Assembly (NCBI GenBank): GCA_029339505.1
Contig: JAQISU010000132.1
Span: 8,740,001 to 8,804,000 of the forward strand
Length of the DNA stretch: 64,000 nucleotides
Source: Unio delphinus
Lineage: Eukaryota > Mollusca > Bivalvia > Unionida > Unionidae
Direction: 5' to 3'
Each line of letters opens with the position of its first letter. Position 1 is the first letter of the stretch. The position numbers and the translations under genes are program-made. The notes below the pieces were generated by a model. It was not told the DNA's origin. It ran no database searches and saw only the letters and a program-made list of their open reading frames with translations. Of the stretch, positions 34,929 through 44,005 are shown in pieces.

Positions 34929-37049
34929 TCACATGACGAATTTTGTATTCTTCAATAACAACCACTCAAGAAATATTTTTAGGACATCTTCGGACACTGT
35001 GTCTATTTCATCCCAAATGATAATTTCAGGAATAAATTTCTCTCTCATGCGCTCAGGAGTCCATTTATCTCCCTTCCATCTAAAGAAACTATGATAAGTG
35101 CAGGCATTTACCCCTCTCTGTATCATTTCTCTTGCAAGTCTGTGAGTCGGTGTTAGCACAATCATGTTAGGATTGGAAACACGAAATAACTCAATTGCCC
35201 GGGTTGTTTTTCCTGACCCACCACAGCCGTTTAAATAAACTGTTTTATATCTACAGATTGGATCAGAAATCGGTGGTGCACTAGAAAATTCTGAACACTG
35301 ATTGCTTTCTAAGTAATTATTTTCAATGGTAACATCTGCTGATGGAATATAATCATGAAGCATTTCCTTCTTAATTCTCCATGTCCCCCATTTCTCGTTG
35401 CCAGTAGCCTTAAAATCAGCCATTTCGCTATTTATGTAAGATGAGTCAGTAGCAACTCTAACTGCGGTGGTAGGAAATCTATTGATCATTGAAAACAGAT
35501 TGATAGAAGCATAACCGAGCATAGAAGCTCTCAAATATGTGTACTGCGGATGGTATCCATCAGTGTAAGTAACAATTGTACACAATTTGGTTCCATCGGA
35601 CATAAATGCGTCCTTACGATTGACATATAAGCCCTTATTCGTTAAATCCGCCATTACAAAATCGTATTCAGCATTGTCTATAATCAATCGTGAAGAATAT
35701 TTCGTATTATCATCTTTGCCACCTTGGGTAAATTTACCGATTATTCTTCGTCCAAGATTTTTTGCTTCATTGTTTCTGATTTCAAATAACTGTCTGGACC
35801 AATCCATGATTTGTTGTTCATTAAAATCAGGAAACAGTTTTCGCTCTTCGCTAATTATTTTTTCTAGATCAGGTTGTGGTAACCAGACTGATTTCTGTGC
35901 TCGATAGGATATAATTGCTTCACTGACAATTAATGATTTTAACATCTTACAATCAAGCATATACCGTAATAACACTATTGGCATCCAGTGTTTTTCAGAC
36001 ATGTGTTTACCAATCCAAAGATAACTACACGGATGAAGTCCTGTAGCCATTTCAAATGATACTGCACAAGCGAATCCGGTTAAATCGAAATGTGGCAGTG
36101 GTCCATTAATAGCAGAATGGGTCATTTCGTGTGTAGGGTGTCCAAATCGTTTGAAATATTTTTCACACTCTCCATACCCAAGAAAACTTCCTGGATAACA
36201 TGCAATCATATCAACTGAAATAACGGTATCAGCGGTGTATTTTGTGTTCCATAATCCGCCGTGGCTGTATTCAAGACAGGACAATTTGACATCTGATAAA
36301 AACTCACTTCGTGTTGGTTTCCACGCGTTTTTCTTTCTAGCAAAATGTGCTGCAATGGATGGTACTGTAAAACAGTTTGCTTATAATTGATCGTTGTCTT
36401 CCTCCAAAGAAAACTCACTAGCTAGTTGTTTCATTTGATTCTGCAGTTCTTCAGTACGGTACAATTCTCCGTTGGGCCTTACAAACTGATCAAATCTACA
36501 TTCTTCGTCTGAAGTACTATGAAATAGCCACACTGACACAGGATCGTTTTTACTCAAATGGTAAATAGCATCAAATAATTTCTGCTCTGAAAAAAACTCT
36601 TCGGTTTGGGATAGATATTTTACGGTTCTATCCCGTGGGAATATTGTTACTGCAGATGACCACGCGTGTTCGTTATGATCAATAATCTGTATTGGGGTTC
36701 CATTTTTATTATATTTCGATTCGTATAATACTTCACCGGTGATTGTCCTTACCGATATTGGAAATCTCAATGATATTTCTAATTTGGCTATATCTTGAAT
36801 TGTTGCCCCATGCTGTTTCACTGTCAGTTCCCATTCGGTTATTTTTTTTCGTCTTAGATCAGTTAGTTTATTTCCCCGGGACGCATTTGTGAAGTGTTCC
36901 ATTATTCGTGCTGCTACACAATTGAGCCCTGTCGAATATTTCATGGGTGCTAGTTTTGCAATATCAGGTTTGTCATTGAGCGGATATATCCCGTAAACAA
37001 CTGCTGTGACAGGATAAGATCTTTCGTAGTAGGGTTTATCAATTCCAGT
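34929..37049 (-). pseudogene. Divergent B-family DNA polymerase fused to SF1 helicase N-terminal motifs
   Basis: One frame open from 37049, with an in-frame TAA at 36381-36383 and ending at the TGA 34929-34931. Polymerase motif A appears as VDMIACYPGSF and motif C as RVATDSSYI, separated by about 260 residues; the usual Asn-x-x-Tyr-Gly of motif B is not obvious, with GRRIIGKF in that place. A P-loop follows directly (GCGGSGKTT), then VLTPTHRLA (Ia) and IIIWDEID (Walker B). This joins replication polymerase and unwinding enzyme in one chain, with HNH after it. The role is replication of the linear element. The ATG-like starts inside (36944, 36284) are frame consequences, not true starts. Confidence 0.72.
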
Positions 37050-37431
37050 CTAAATTCCCGGTTTTGAATCCTGATTCACAGTGACAGTTTTTTTTGCCCT
37101 TAAGAATAGGCTCGTATTTGTCCCTAATGATCCATTTTCCATTATCACGGATAAGGAATTTTATTCGAAACAAATTTCTTTCTTCCCCAACATTTGAGAT
37201 TATCACTGCTGCTTTTTCATCATTCATGGTAGCGTCAACAACACCATCAATTCGAAATGTTGACCAACAATGAGCTGCCCCATCACGCTTGAATTCATTA
37301 AAACAGTCTCTGATTTTACTAATCAAGGTTCTATCAAGAATTTTATTCTTTGGTGTATCAGAAACTCTATCAAGATTGAATTGAACATTTTTCCAAGGCT
37401 TAATTTTCGATAATCTCTCGAACTCCTCCAT
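37039..37431 (-). pseudogene. N-terminal segment of the polymerase fusion gene (frameshifted)
   Basis: 130 codons from ATG 37431 (MEEFERLSKIKPWKN). It stops at 37039-37041 while the polymerase frame is open from 37049, so the two overlap by 11 bases and a one-base shift separates them. I recognise no catalytic motif in it; by position it would be the N-terminal part of the polymerase. It could instead be a separate small gene. It diverges from the 37474 zinc-finger gene with 42 bp between the starts. Confidence 0.55.
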
Positions 37432-37473
37432 ACTATAATTAAAACAAGTATTTAAATGAAAGATTTAAGTATA

Positions 37474-37797
37474 ATGAATCATTGCAAATGGCTTATGATT
37501 GGATCAGTGACACCGTGTAACAAATCATGCAGAAATGAATTCTGTTGGTATCATATGCAAAGCTTTCGTCGTGGAAGCCTTGGTCCGTTACCCTGTATTC
37601 GATGTGGGGTTGGGGTCAGGGGGGAGTCGCAATTATGTCTTAGGTGTGGCGGCAAACGATACAGGGAACTAAAACGCTATTATGATAAAAGAATAAAAAA
37701 TACTGTCATTGACCCCAACGATGACAAAATCATAAAGACTCCTCAAGATTATATACAGAGACTTATAATTAATCCAAACAATGAATTAGAAAAATAG
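37474..37797 (+). CDS. Small cysteine-rich zinc-finger protein
   Basis: 107 residues from ATG 37474 (an in-frame ATG at 37456 exists but the relic at 30621 starts at the equivalent of 37474). Cysteines come in pairs: CNKSCRNEFCWYH, PCIRCGVG and LCLRCGGKRY, suggesting two or three zinc sites. A basic RYRELKRYYDKR follows, then an acidic tail. Function unknown; a nucleic-acid-binding regulator is plausible. Conservation of its start in the 30.6-kb relic supports it as a real gene. Confidence 0.75.
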   Translation: MNHCKWLMIGSVTPCNKSCRNEFCWYHMQSFRRGSLGPLPCIRCGVGVRGESQLCLRCGGKRYRELKRYYDKRIKNTVIDPNDDKIIKTPQDYIQRLIINPNNELEK

Positions 37798-37841
37798 TGT
37801 TATTATACAAATGAACCAAGAATTCAGACCTCACCCGTGCT

Positions 37842-38147
37842 GTTAATTATGAAGCATCCCGTTATGGTATTATCAGAAACCGCAGATTGAAGAATCCAGT
37901 TGGATTTGTGGTATTTGATCAGTCAGATAGATAGATTAATATGTGAACATTTAATGTTCTCTGTCGGTGTTGAATGATAACTTAATTCTTGAATAAAAGA
38001 ATCAAGGATGGTTATGTTATTGATCATATTGATTCCGATTCTCAGAATAATTCTTTACCATTTCGAAAGAGACAGGACAAAAAATTCGATTTTCGTATGT
38101 CTATAACACCAAGGGAGACAACTCTTAAATATAACCAATGGATATAA
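37842..38147 (+). pseudogene. Decayed homing-endonuclease-like remnant (NUMOD4/HNH-like)
   Basis: Two short conserved-looking blocks in broken frames. VNYEASRYGIIRNRRLKNPV (from 37842) resembles the YEVSxxGxVRN motif that precedes HNH domains. Then, from 37992, NKRIKDGYVIDHIDSD with QNNSLPF resembles the HNH core (DHIDxDxxNN). No intact ORF remains. Both similarities are short, so the call is tentative. Confidence 0.35.
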
Positions 38148-38159
38148 CCAAGGGAGTTA

Positions 38160-38910
38160 TCATTGTGATTTAGCGGCTGGGTATTGTTTTATAAGAAAAG
38201 AAATATTTTCTTTTTTTTTGTGTTTAAGTCAAATATTCTGTCTCACGTGCGATTAATGCGTATTTCATAAACATAGGATGTGATCCGGAGATGCAGGCGT
38301 TACAGGATAACACACGTGTATACTTTCTCCCTTAGATTGTGTTAACTTGTTTTATGGGTTATTGCGATTCAGCGGCTGGCATTGTTTTGTAAGAAAAGAA
38401 ATGTTTTCAAACAATGATATTCTTTGTTTTAGTGTTTAAGTCAAATATGCTGTCTCATTTAAATACTGTGAAACACCATTAATAAGTAATTCAAGAAAAT
38501 AAAATAGCATACCTTGCGGATTGCTGTATTAATTCCCTTTATATACTCTCTCCCTTAGATGGTGTCGGGTTGATAAGGGAGGGAATAACAACCCCTCCCA
38601 CCTAAATGGGTGCCGACATGGCACCTATAAAAGATGTACAAATGCCCCTAGAGAGCGGCTACATCTATAAAAATTACATTATAGTATGGTGTCGGGTTAT
38701 TTCCCCCTAAATTGTGATTCAGCGGCTTGGGCTATAATTAATTAGAAAAGAAATCAAATATAAAATGTTTTCAAACGATTATATTCTTTTTTTTTTAGTG
38801 CTTTATGCAAATATTCTGTCTCATTTAAATACTGTGAAGCACCATTAACAAGTAATTCAAGAAAATAAAATAACACACTCTGTGGATTGACGCTGCTGTA
38901 TTAGTCACCT
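38160..38910 (+). repeat. Three diverged ~185-bp direct repeats
   Basis: GATT(C/T)AGCGGCT followed by AGAAAAGAAAT, TTTTAGTG(T/C)TT and TCTGTCTCA(T/C)... recurs at about 38168, 38368 and 38708. The second and third units run on through AATACTGTGAA(A/G)CACCATTAA. No coding content. Confidence 0.8.
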
Positions 38911-38921
38911 TATATACTAAA

Positions 38922-39098
38922 TGAAAGGTTTAAAGCTGGGGCTTTCAAAGGCCAATCCGACCAGTCAAAAAATAACCCACGCCATTGACACGTGTGCGTG
39001 GTTGACTTTTCTCAATCATGCAACCGGGTTTAATTTCATGGGTTGCTTTGATTGGTCGGATTGGCCTTTGAAAATCAGCCCCGTCGTTTCATGTTTGT
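38922..39098. repeat. Inverted repeat, possible origin or folded foldback
   Basis: The left arm (38922-38990) and right arm (about 39040-39098) share TTTCAAAGGCCAATCCGACC and its reverse complement, with good but imperfect pairing over about 55-60 bp around a ~50-bp loop. It lies about 900 bp left of the element's midpoint, in a gene-poor strip. Confidence 0.8.
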
Positions 39099-39129
39099 GA
39101 TGTCTGTGCCGTCCCATCATCATTACATC

Positions 39130-39325
39130 ATCATTGAATTATAATCCACCCTTAATTAAGTTAATTAAGTATATGTATACCTACAATCTGAATGGAGATA
39201 TATACGGTATTTGTGCTGTCCTTAATTAAGTTAATTAAGTATATGTATACCTACAATTTGCCACAACACTCGAGTGGAGATATATACGGTATTTGTGCTG
39301 TCCTTAATTAAGTATATGTTGTGAC
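39130..39325 (+). repeat. Tandem repeat, two and a half units
   Basis: CCTTAATTAAGTTAATTAAG and TATATGTATACCTACAAT, followed by GGAGATATATACGGTATTTG, repeated. The TTAATTAA core is palindromic. It could be promoter or origin material for the virion genes. Confidence 0.8.
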
Positions 39326-39358
39326 GTCACCCCAAGCATATCTTCTGGGCGGTCTAAG

Positions 39359-39586
39359 ATGGCGTTTGCCACGTTAGGCCTCCCTTCCGGAGATGTATGT
39401 TTCGGGTTTCCTTTGGGCTTACTTGGATGTGAAGGCAACCAAGGAGTTCCAAAGATGTGTTGTCGTATATATGTAACCTCTAGGTCATTTCACGTAAACA
39501 TACCCTCTTGTGATTCTAACCCGTTATTTGACGAGTTAGATTCACTCTTAGGGGAATATGTTTCCGGTGAATGTAAATATAAATGA
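39359..39586 (+). CDS. Small uncertain ORF
   Basis: 75 codons from ATG, with a Cys/Gly-rich first half and an acidic end (LFDELDSLLGEY). I recognise no family and no relic of it elsewhere in the window. It lies between repeat blocks and may be fortuitous. Confidence 0.25.
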   Translation: MAFATLGLPSGDVCFGFPLGLLGCEGNQGVPKMCCRIYVTSRSFHVNIPSCDSNPLFDELDSLLGEYVSGECKYK

Positions 39587-39829
39587 CATAAAATAAATAA
39601 CATCCATGGATGTAATTAGCTCTCCGTCACATTTGGGTAGCCCGTATGGTGTTCAAAAATGAATTACCGGCCAAATAGGGTCAAATCGAGATCGAAGAAA
39701 TCTCAGAAAAAAATGGAAATACTCATAGAAAGAACCCTATGAAATACACAGTGGCCTATATCAAGGGGGCCAAATGACTGATAACCGCTCATCATGGTTG
39801 TTATTTATTTTTGTCTGCATTTATATTTA

Positions 39830-40020
39830 TATATACAGACTGAATTTTAAAAAAGATAGTTATATATACAGACTGAATTTTTAAAAAAGATATTTATATA
39901 TACAGACTGAATTTTTGAAAAAGATATTTGTATATACAGACTGAATTTTTAAAAAAGATATTTATATATACAGACTGAATTTTTAAAAAAGATATTTATA
40001 TATACAGACTGAATTTTGAA
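39830..40020 (+). repeat. ~32-bp tandem repeat, six units
   Basis: Units of TATATATACAGACTGAATTT followed by TTAAAAAAGATATT. They sit directly upstream of the first gene of the right-hand block and contain TATA-like cores. Confidence 0.93.
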
Positions 40021-40076
40021 AATATTAACGGCTCTTTTATTTTTGAAAAATGAATTAGAAATATGTATTATCATAT

Positions 40077-40433
40077 ATGAATTCTGAAAATATGAATAGC
40101 ATCATAGTTAAAATTGGAAAATTGAAAAATCAGGATATTAAATTGTCAGATGGGTTAAATCCTGATCAAATCAAGTCGGATTTTCAGGATATAGAATACG
40201 GAGTTAGCACTAACAAGTATATGTTACCAAAGAAATATGCACTCATCAAAAAAATTCAAAATTCTATTCGAGACTCTCTTGCATTTTCCAGTGAAGTAGA
40301 TGTGTTTGTTCCGTTATATACTATCGTGGAAGGAATACGAAAAGAATTGGGTAACGAATATGAATTGAAAAAGGAAGTTAATTCTAAAATTAGAAACTTA
40401 CGAGCGTTAATTCAAGAAAATGAACTATTTTGA
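40077..40433 (+). CDS. Unknown 118-residue protein
   Basis: From ATG 40077. It is Lys/Glu/Asn-rich and predicted by eye to be mostly helical, ending ELKKEVNSKIRNLRALIQEN. I recognise no domain. It is the first gene of the plus-strand right half and is followed by a strong palindrome (40444-40477). Its intact frame within a compact element supports it being real. Confidence 0.6.
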   Translation: MNSENMNSIIVKIGKLKNQDIKLSDGLNPDQIKSDFQDIEYGVSTNKYMLPKKYALIKKIQNSIRDSLAFSSEVDVFVPLYTIVEGIRKELGNEYELKKEVNSKIRNLRALIQENELF

Positions 40434-40443
40434 TTGACCGACC

Positions 40444-40477
40444 CTCAAAAGATTTTGTCAGACAGTAAAATCTTGAG
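40444..40477 (+). terminator. Palindrome after the 118-residue gene
   Basis: CTCAAAAGATTTT pairs with AAAATCTTGAG (two-base bulge), 10 bp after the stop, followed by a T-rich run. Confidence 0.6.
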
Positions 40478-40559
40478 ATTTTCATTTTTTTTGTCATTTT
40501 TTGATTGAATCAGTGAAAATATTTCACACTGCGAAAATAAAATAGAATCCTAACAGCTT

Positions 40560-40931
40560 TGAACGTTCTTTTAAGAACTTTTCCCTATGGAAATCGACTA
40601 CTTGACCCTACGAGGTTTTTTGATGAAAATCGATGAAAAATGACCAAACATCACTGAAAACAGGCAAAAATTGATGAAAAATGGCTAAAAATCATCAAAA
40701 ATGAGTTTTAACAGCTTTTCCTTATGGAAAATCCCATGTAAAATCGACTACTTGACTGTAAAATCTCTTTGAGATTTTCAACTGAAAACCACCAAAACTG
40801 TCAAAAACAGGCAAAATCAATGGATAAAAAATAAAACTATTTCACAGCAATAAAAAATTGGACCGTTAAGGATGGAATCATCGATGGGAAAAATTGTTTT
40901 GCAATTGAAAAATGGTTTCTGATTTCAAATA
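40560..40931. other. Gene-free strip with short palindromes
   Basis: No ORF. It holds a small GTTCTT/AAGAAC palindrome (about 40565-40578), several AAAAATCA(T/C)-type motifs and a perfect hairpin at 40760-40778. Probably the promoter region of the next gene. Confidence 0.45.
40760..40778 (+). terminator. Perfect 8-bp hairpin in the intergenic strip
   Basis: AAAATCTC - TTT - GAGATTTT. It belongs to the same hairpin class as those after the virion genes. Confidence 0.5.
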
Positions 40932-41957
40932 ATGGTCAATGAAGCATTAACAACCCGATTGGCTCGTGAGCGACTAGATGCAATTAAGAAATTTATACCA
41001 ATTCGCGACTCTGTACGGAATAAACTACAACAACGACAGAGTCTTCAGACTGATTTTGCTGCGGGATCTGAAGAGTTGTTTAAGCCAGTAACCACAGCAA
41101 CGAAAGGGGTAGAGCGTGCTATACTGGGAGATGATCCTGACGGTAAAAGAAAGGAAGAGGGTCTTATTTCTGTACTTGAAAAACTAGCAGCGAAAACTGA
41201 ACAAACTGAAAAAACTGATCCGAAAAAGACGACTGTTTCTCTGTTGAATAAATTTACTGATCATGCTAAAATAGTAATAAAAAAACCTAGTTTATTGAAA
41301 TCAAAGGATTATCAAGACTTTGGTAATTTTGCTGCTCAAAGTTATAATTCAAAAAAAGATTTTTTAAAGGACGAGTATAAGAATGATAGAATATCAAGTA
41401 ATGATTGGTTCGATAATTTGTATAAACTAAATAAAGGGATTGGTCGTTTGAATAAGGATGAGATAGGATACAAGGAATTTCAAAGGGGAATTAGTTATTA
41501 TAAAAGAGAACAAATAGAAGAGGACAACGAGAATTAGAAGAACGACGTCAAACACCAACACGTAGACAAACAAGAAGACAAAAAAAAACAACAACTACCA
41601 CCTGATGATGATGATGATTTAGAAGAACGACGTCAAACACCAACACGGAGACAAAAAAAACAAGAAGAACCTAATGATGATTTTTTACAAGAAACGGATT
41701 TAGAAAAACTAGATGAAGCAGCTGGTTATAGCGGAAGTGGACTGCAAAATCCAAGCATTTCATGTCCTGATAGTGTTATCAATGATATATCACGATTAGA
41801 TGTTCTTGTAGGAGGATTCCGAGCTGGAAATAACTCTCCAGAAATAATTAATGAAGCAGCTGATATCTGTAGACGGTTATTTGCCGGCGGTATCATGGAT
41901 ATCAAAACATATCGAGATTTCATTGACGAGTTAGCAAATGGGTATCATAGTGATTAA
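40932..41957 (+). pseudogene. Charged structural protein of the virion cassette (frame broken)
   Basis: 201 codons open from ATG 40932 (MVNEALTTRLARERL) to a TAG at 41535-41537; the same frame then reopens to 41957. The N-terminal region (IKKFIPIRDSVRNKL, FKPVTTATKG) and the C-terminal block (GNNSPEIINEAADICRRL) look conserved because both recur in the 48509-49552 relic. Between them a ~45-bp duplicated segment encodes EERRQTPTRRQ, but the first copy is read in another frame, so two compensating indels or one stop separate the halves. It is always first in this family's virion cassette here. Function unknown; an internal or scaffold-type virion protein is plausible. Confidence 0.65.
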
Positions 41958-41967
41958 ATAACAATTG

Positions 41968-41983
41968 AAAACACTAGTGTTTT
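41968..41983 (+). terminator. 16-bp perfect palindrome 10 bp after the stop
   Basis: AAAACACTAGTGTTTT, followed by T-rich sequence and the next ATG at 41991. The equivalent place in the 49550 relic lacks it. Confidence 0.6.
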
Positions 41984-41990
41984 TATAATA

Positions 41991-42422
41991 ATGATCATCC
42001 ATTACAATCATGATAAACCAGCCCCCGTCTATGTAGTTAATTCACGGTTTCCAGTTTATAGAGCATACTACGGAGATGGCCTCGGCAAGACCATTTTAGG
42101 ATTCTTTTCAAGAACGGCCCCAAAAGAGATGCCGTTAGCTGAACAACTAGGAATGAAAGCCATTGATGTTATTCGTGATAAGGGTATTAGTACTGTTGGA
42201 GATCTTGCCGGGAAAGCGTTTTCAACTGCGAAGGATAAAATAACATCATTAGTGAGGCGAAAAAAGAAACCGTTACCGTCTACAGAAGAAATGCCTGCAA
42301 GTGTTAGTAAAATTATAAATAACGCAGTAGATGAAAAATTAGCATCGATGTTAAATCAAGGAGACCAAAGCAATATTGCAAATATGATAGCGGGAAGTGG
42401 CTTTAAAAAACCACGTCGATGA
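41991..42422 (+). CDS. Basic virion core-like protein
   Basis: 143 residues from ATG 41991. It starts MIIHYNHDKPAPVYVV, then YYGDGLGKTILGFFSR, a Gly-rich hydrophobic segment, a basic RRKKKP stretch and a basic end (FKKPRR). This layout of a short amphipathic segment plus basic clusters suits an internal capsid or DNA-associated protein such as adenoviral minor core proteins; that is inference. A relic lies at 49566-50003, again between the charged protein and the capsid gene. Confidence 0.72.
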   Translation: MIIHYNHDKPAPVYVVNSRFPVYRAYYGDGLGKTILGFFSRTAPKEMPLAEQLGMKAIDVIRDKGISTVGDLAGKAFSTAKDKITSLVRRKKKPLPSTEEMPASVSKIINNAVDEKLASMLNQGDQSNIANMIAGSGFKKPRR

Positions 42423-42447
42423 AATCCTATGGATTTTCACGCTAGCG
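42421..42447 (+). terminator. Hairpin overlapping the stop, with CGCTAGCG palindrome
   Basis: AAATCC-TAT-GGATTT directly at the TGA, followed by CGCTAGCG and a T run. The AAATCC/GGATTT stem recurs after the capsid and penton-like genes. Confidence 0.6.
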
Positions 42448-42494
42448 TTTTTCACGATGAAAATCACGATTTAGACTCTGATAAATAGAATAAA

Positions 42495-43958
42495 ATGTTC
42501 AAAAGGTCATCTGATCCAGCATTTGATATGGATGCCCCAGTGCGTAAAGATGATTCTCTACGCGATTTTCAATTTTATTCTTATCACGCAGTACAACCAG
42601 ATCTCCGATCACGAATTGAACTTCAAGTTCATGATACCAGTAAATACTTTTTGCCTTGTGAAGCGTTTATTGAAGTAGAAGGAGAACTTGTAACAAATGT
42701 TGCAGCTGATACCCCATATGACAATAACGCAAATGTCCGAGTTGGTTTTGTTAATAACGGCATAATGGCGTTATTTGAAAGCGCTAGATATCTCATTGAT
42801 GGAAAAGAAATTGAATCCATTGACCGTGAAGTTGATGTGGCTACAACAATCATAGGGTTAGCAAGATATTCTGATGATTATACAAGATCAGCGGGTCCGT
42901 CTATGATGTTTGCAAAGGATACCTCTGATAACGCTGATCACCTTCAATTCATTAAAGTGTTAACAGCGCAGGCTACTGCAGTTGATAATCAAGGGGAAGC
43001 AGCTAATCCAGAACGTCGAACTAAACCCGGAGCTCAGTTTGATATTCTCGGAGGCGTTAATGGTAATCTCAATTTAGGATTTGCAACACGCGTAGCAATG
43101 TTGCATGGGCAGCGTCGACGATTTTCATGTGCGATTCCACTACATCACATATTTGGATTCTGTAGAAATGTTAGAAAAGTTATTTATGGAGCCAAACACA
43201 CAATAGCGCTTGTACGAAAGGGTACTGATGATGATGCAATCTGGCGTAATGCTGGGGTTGCTGCCGGTAAAGTTATTTTAACAAAACTATCATTGTGGAT
43301 GCCAGTGTTAACTCCATCAATCACCGAAGAACAACGACTACTATCATTTATGGACCAAGGAGGAAAGTCGTTATTGAGTTGGTTATCAGTGACTACGGAT
43401 ACTAAACAAGACAATGTTGATGGTACATTCACATGGCACCTGGCATCAAAACAAGGGGTTTCAGCTCCACGTCATATATTTATTGCGTTACAGAATGCTG
43501 CGCGAGTTGGTAATCAAGAACGAAGTCATATGATATTTGATCAGTTAGGTGTTAATGAAGTCTCGCTGAGAATAAACGGACAGCAGGAACCCTCTGAAGA
43601 TGTGCAACTTGATTACGGTCAAAATCATATTGCACGTGTCTATCATAACCTGTTGTCATTTATGGCCCGTGATCAAAATGTGGATACCGGTTTGCAAATA
43701 TCACAATTGGATTTCAAAAGCCTCTATCCGATTTATTACTTTTCACTGGAACATCTTGATTTAACAAGACAATCTGTCGTTGATATACACTTTAGAGCCC
43801 GTGTAACCCGTCCGACTGGTCCAGCAGTTTCTAGGATACATCCTATCCTTATCCCGAATTATAGAGCGGTTGCTGTCATTCTCAGTGATAAATCAATGTT
43901 ACTTGAAGGTGTTGGTGGACGAATGAGATTTATTGATGCACCAGTGGAAAATCTTTGA
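42495..43958 (+). CDS. Major capsid protein (double jelly-roll type)
   Basis: 487 residues, intact, from ATG 42495. Features I recognise from Polinton-like capsid proteins: an N-terminal FKRSSDPAFDM, GIMALFESARYLIDGKEIES early on, and near the end SLEHLDLTRQSVVDIHFRAR, the last strand region of the second jelly roll. The length fits a hexon-like trimer subunit forming the icosahedral shell. It lies between the basic core-like gene and the hydrophobic core gene. A relic with the same motifs occurs at 49990-51054. The fold assignment is by family resemblance, not shown by the sequence itself. Confidence 0.85.
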   Translation: MFKRSSDPAFDMDAPVRKDDSLRDFQFYSYHAVQPDLRSRIELQVHDTSKYFLPCEAFIEVEGELVTNVAADTPYDNNANVRVGFVNNGIMALFESARYLIDGKEIESIDREVDVATTIIGLARYSDDYTRSAGPSMMFAKDTSDNADHLQFIKVLTAQATAVDNQGEAANPERRTKPGAQFDILGGVNGNLNLGFATRVAMLHGQRRRFSCAIPLHHIFGFCRNVRKVIYGAKHTIALVRKGTDDDAIWRNAGVAAGKVILTKLSLWMPVLTPSITEEQRLLSFMDQGGKSLLSWLSVTTDTKQDNVDGTFTWHLASKQGVSAPRHIFIALQNAARVGNQERSHMIFDQLGVNEVSLRINGQQEPSEDVQLDYGQNHIARVYHNLLSFMARDQNVDTGLQISQLDFKSLYPIYYFSLEHLDLTRQSVVDIHFRARVTRPTGPAVSRIHPILIPNYRAVAVILSDKSMLLEGVGGRMRFIDAPVENL

Positions 43959-43960
43959 TT

Positions 43961-43979
43961 GAAAATCCGAAGGATTTTT
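43961..43979 (+). terminator. Hairpin 3 bp after the capsid gene stop
   Basis: AAAATCC-GAA-GGATTTT then T. It shares its stem with the hairpins at 42421 and 47842. Confidence 0.65.
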
Positions 43980-44005
43980 CCATTAGAATCAATCTATTAT
44001 GTATA

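Noticed and set aside
35587..35907. Plus-strand ORF of 106 codons
   Set aside because: Antisense shadow of the polymerase gene.
36206..36418. Minus-strand ORF spanning the in-frame TAA
   Set aside because: Different frame; the polymerase frame continues on both sides of the TAA with conserved content.
33975..36944. Alternative genetic code to explain in-frame stops
   Set aside because: Both TAA and TGA occur within one gene while neighbouring intact genes end in TAA, TGA and TAG; decay or sequence error is simpler.
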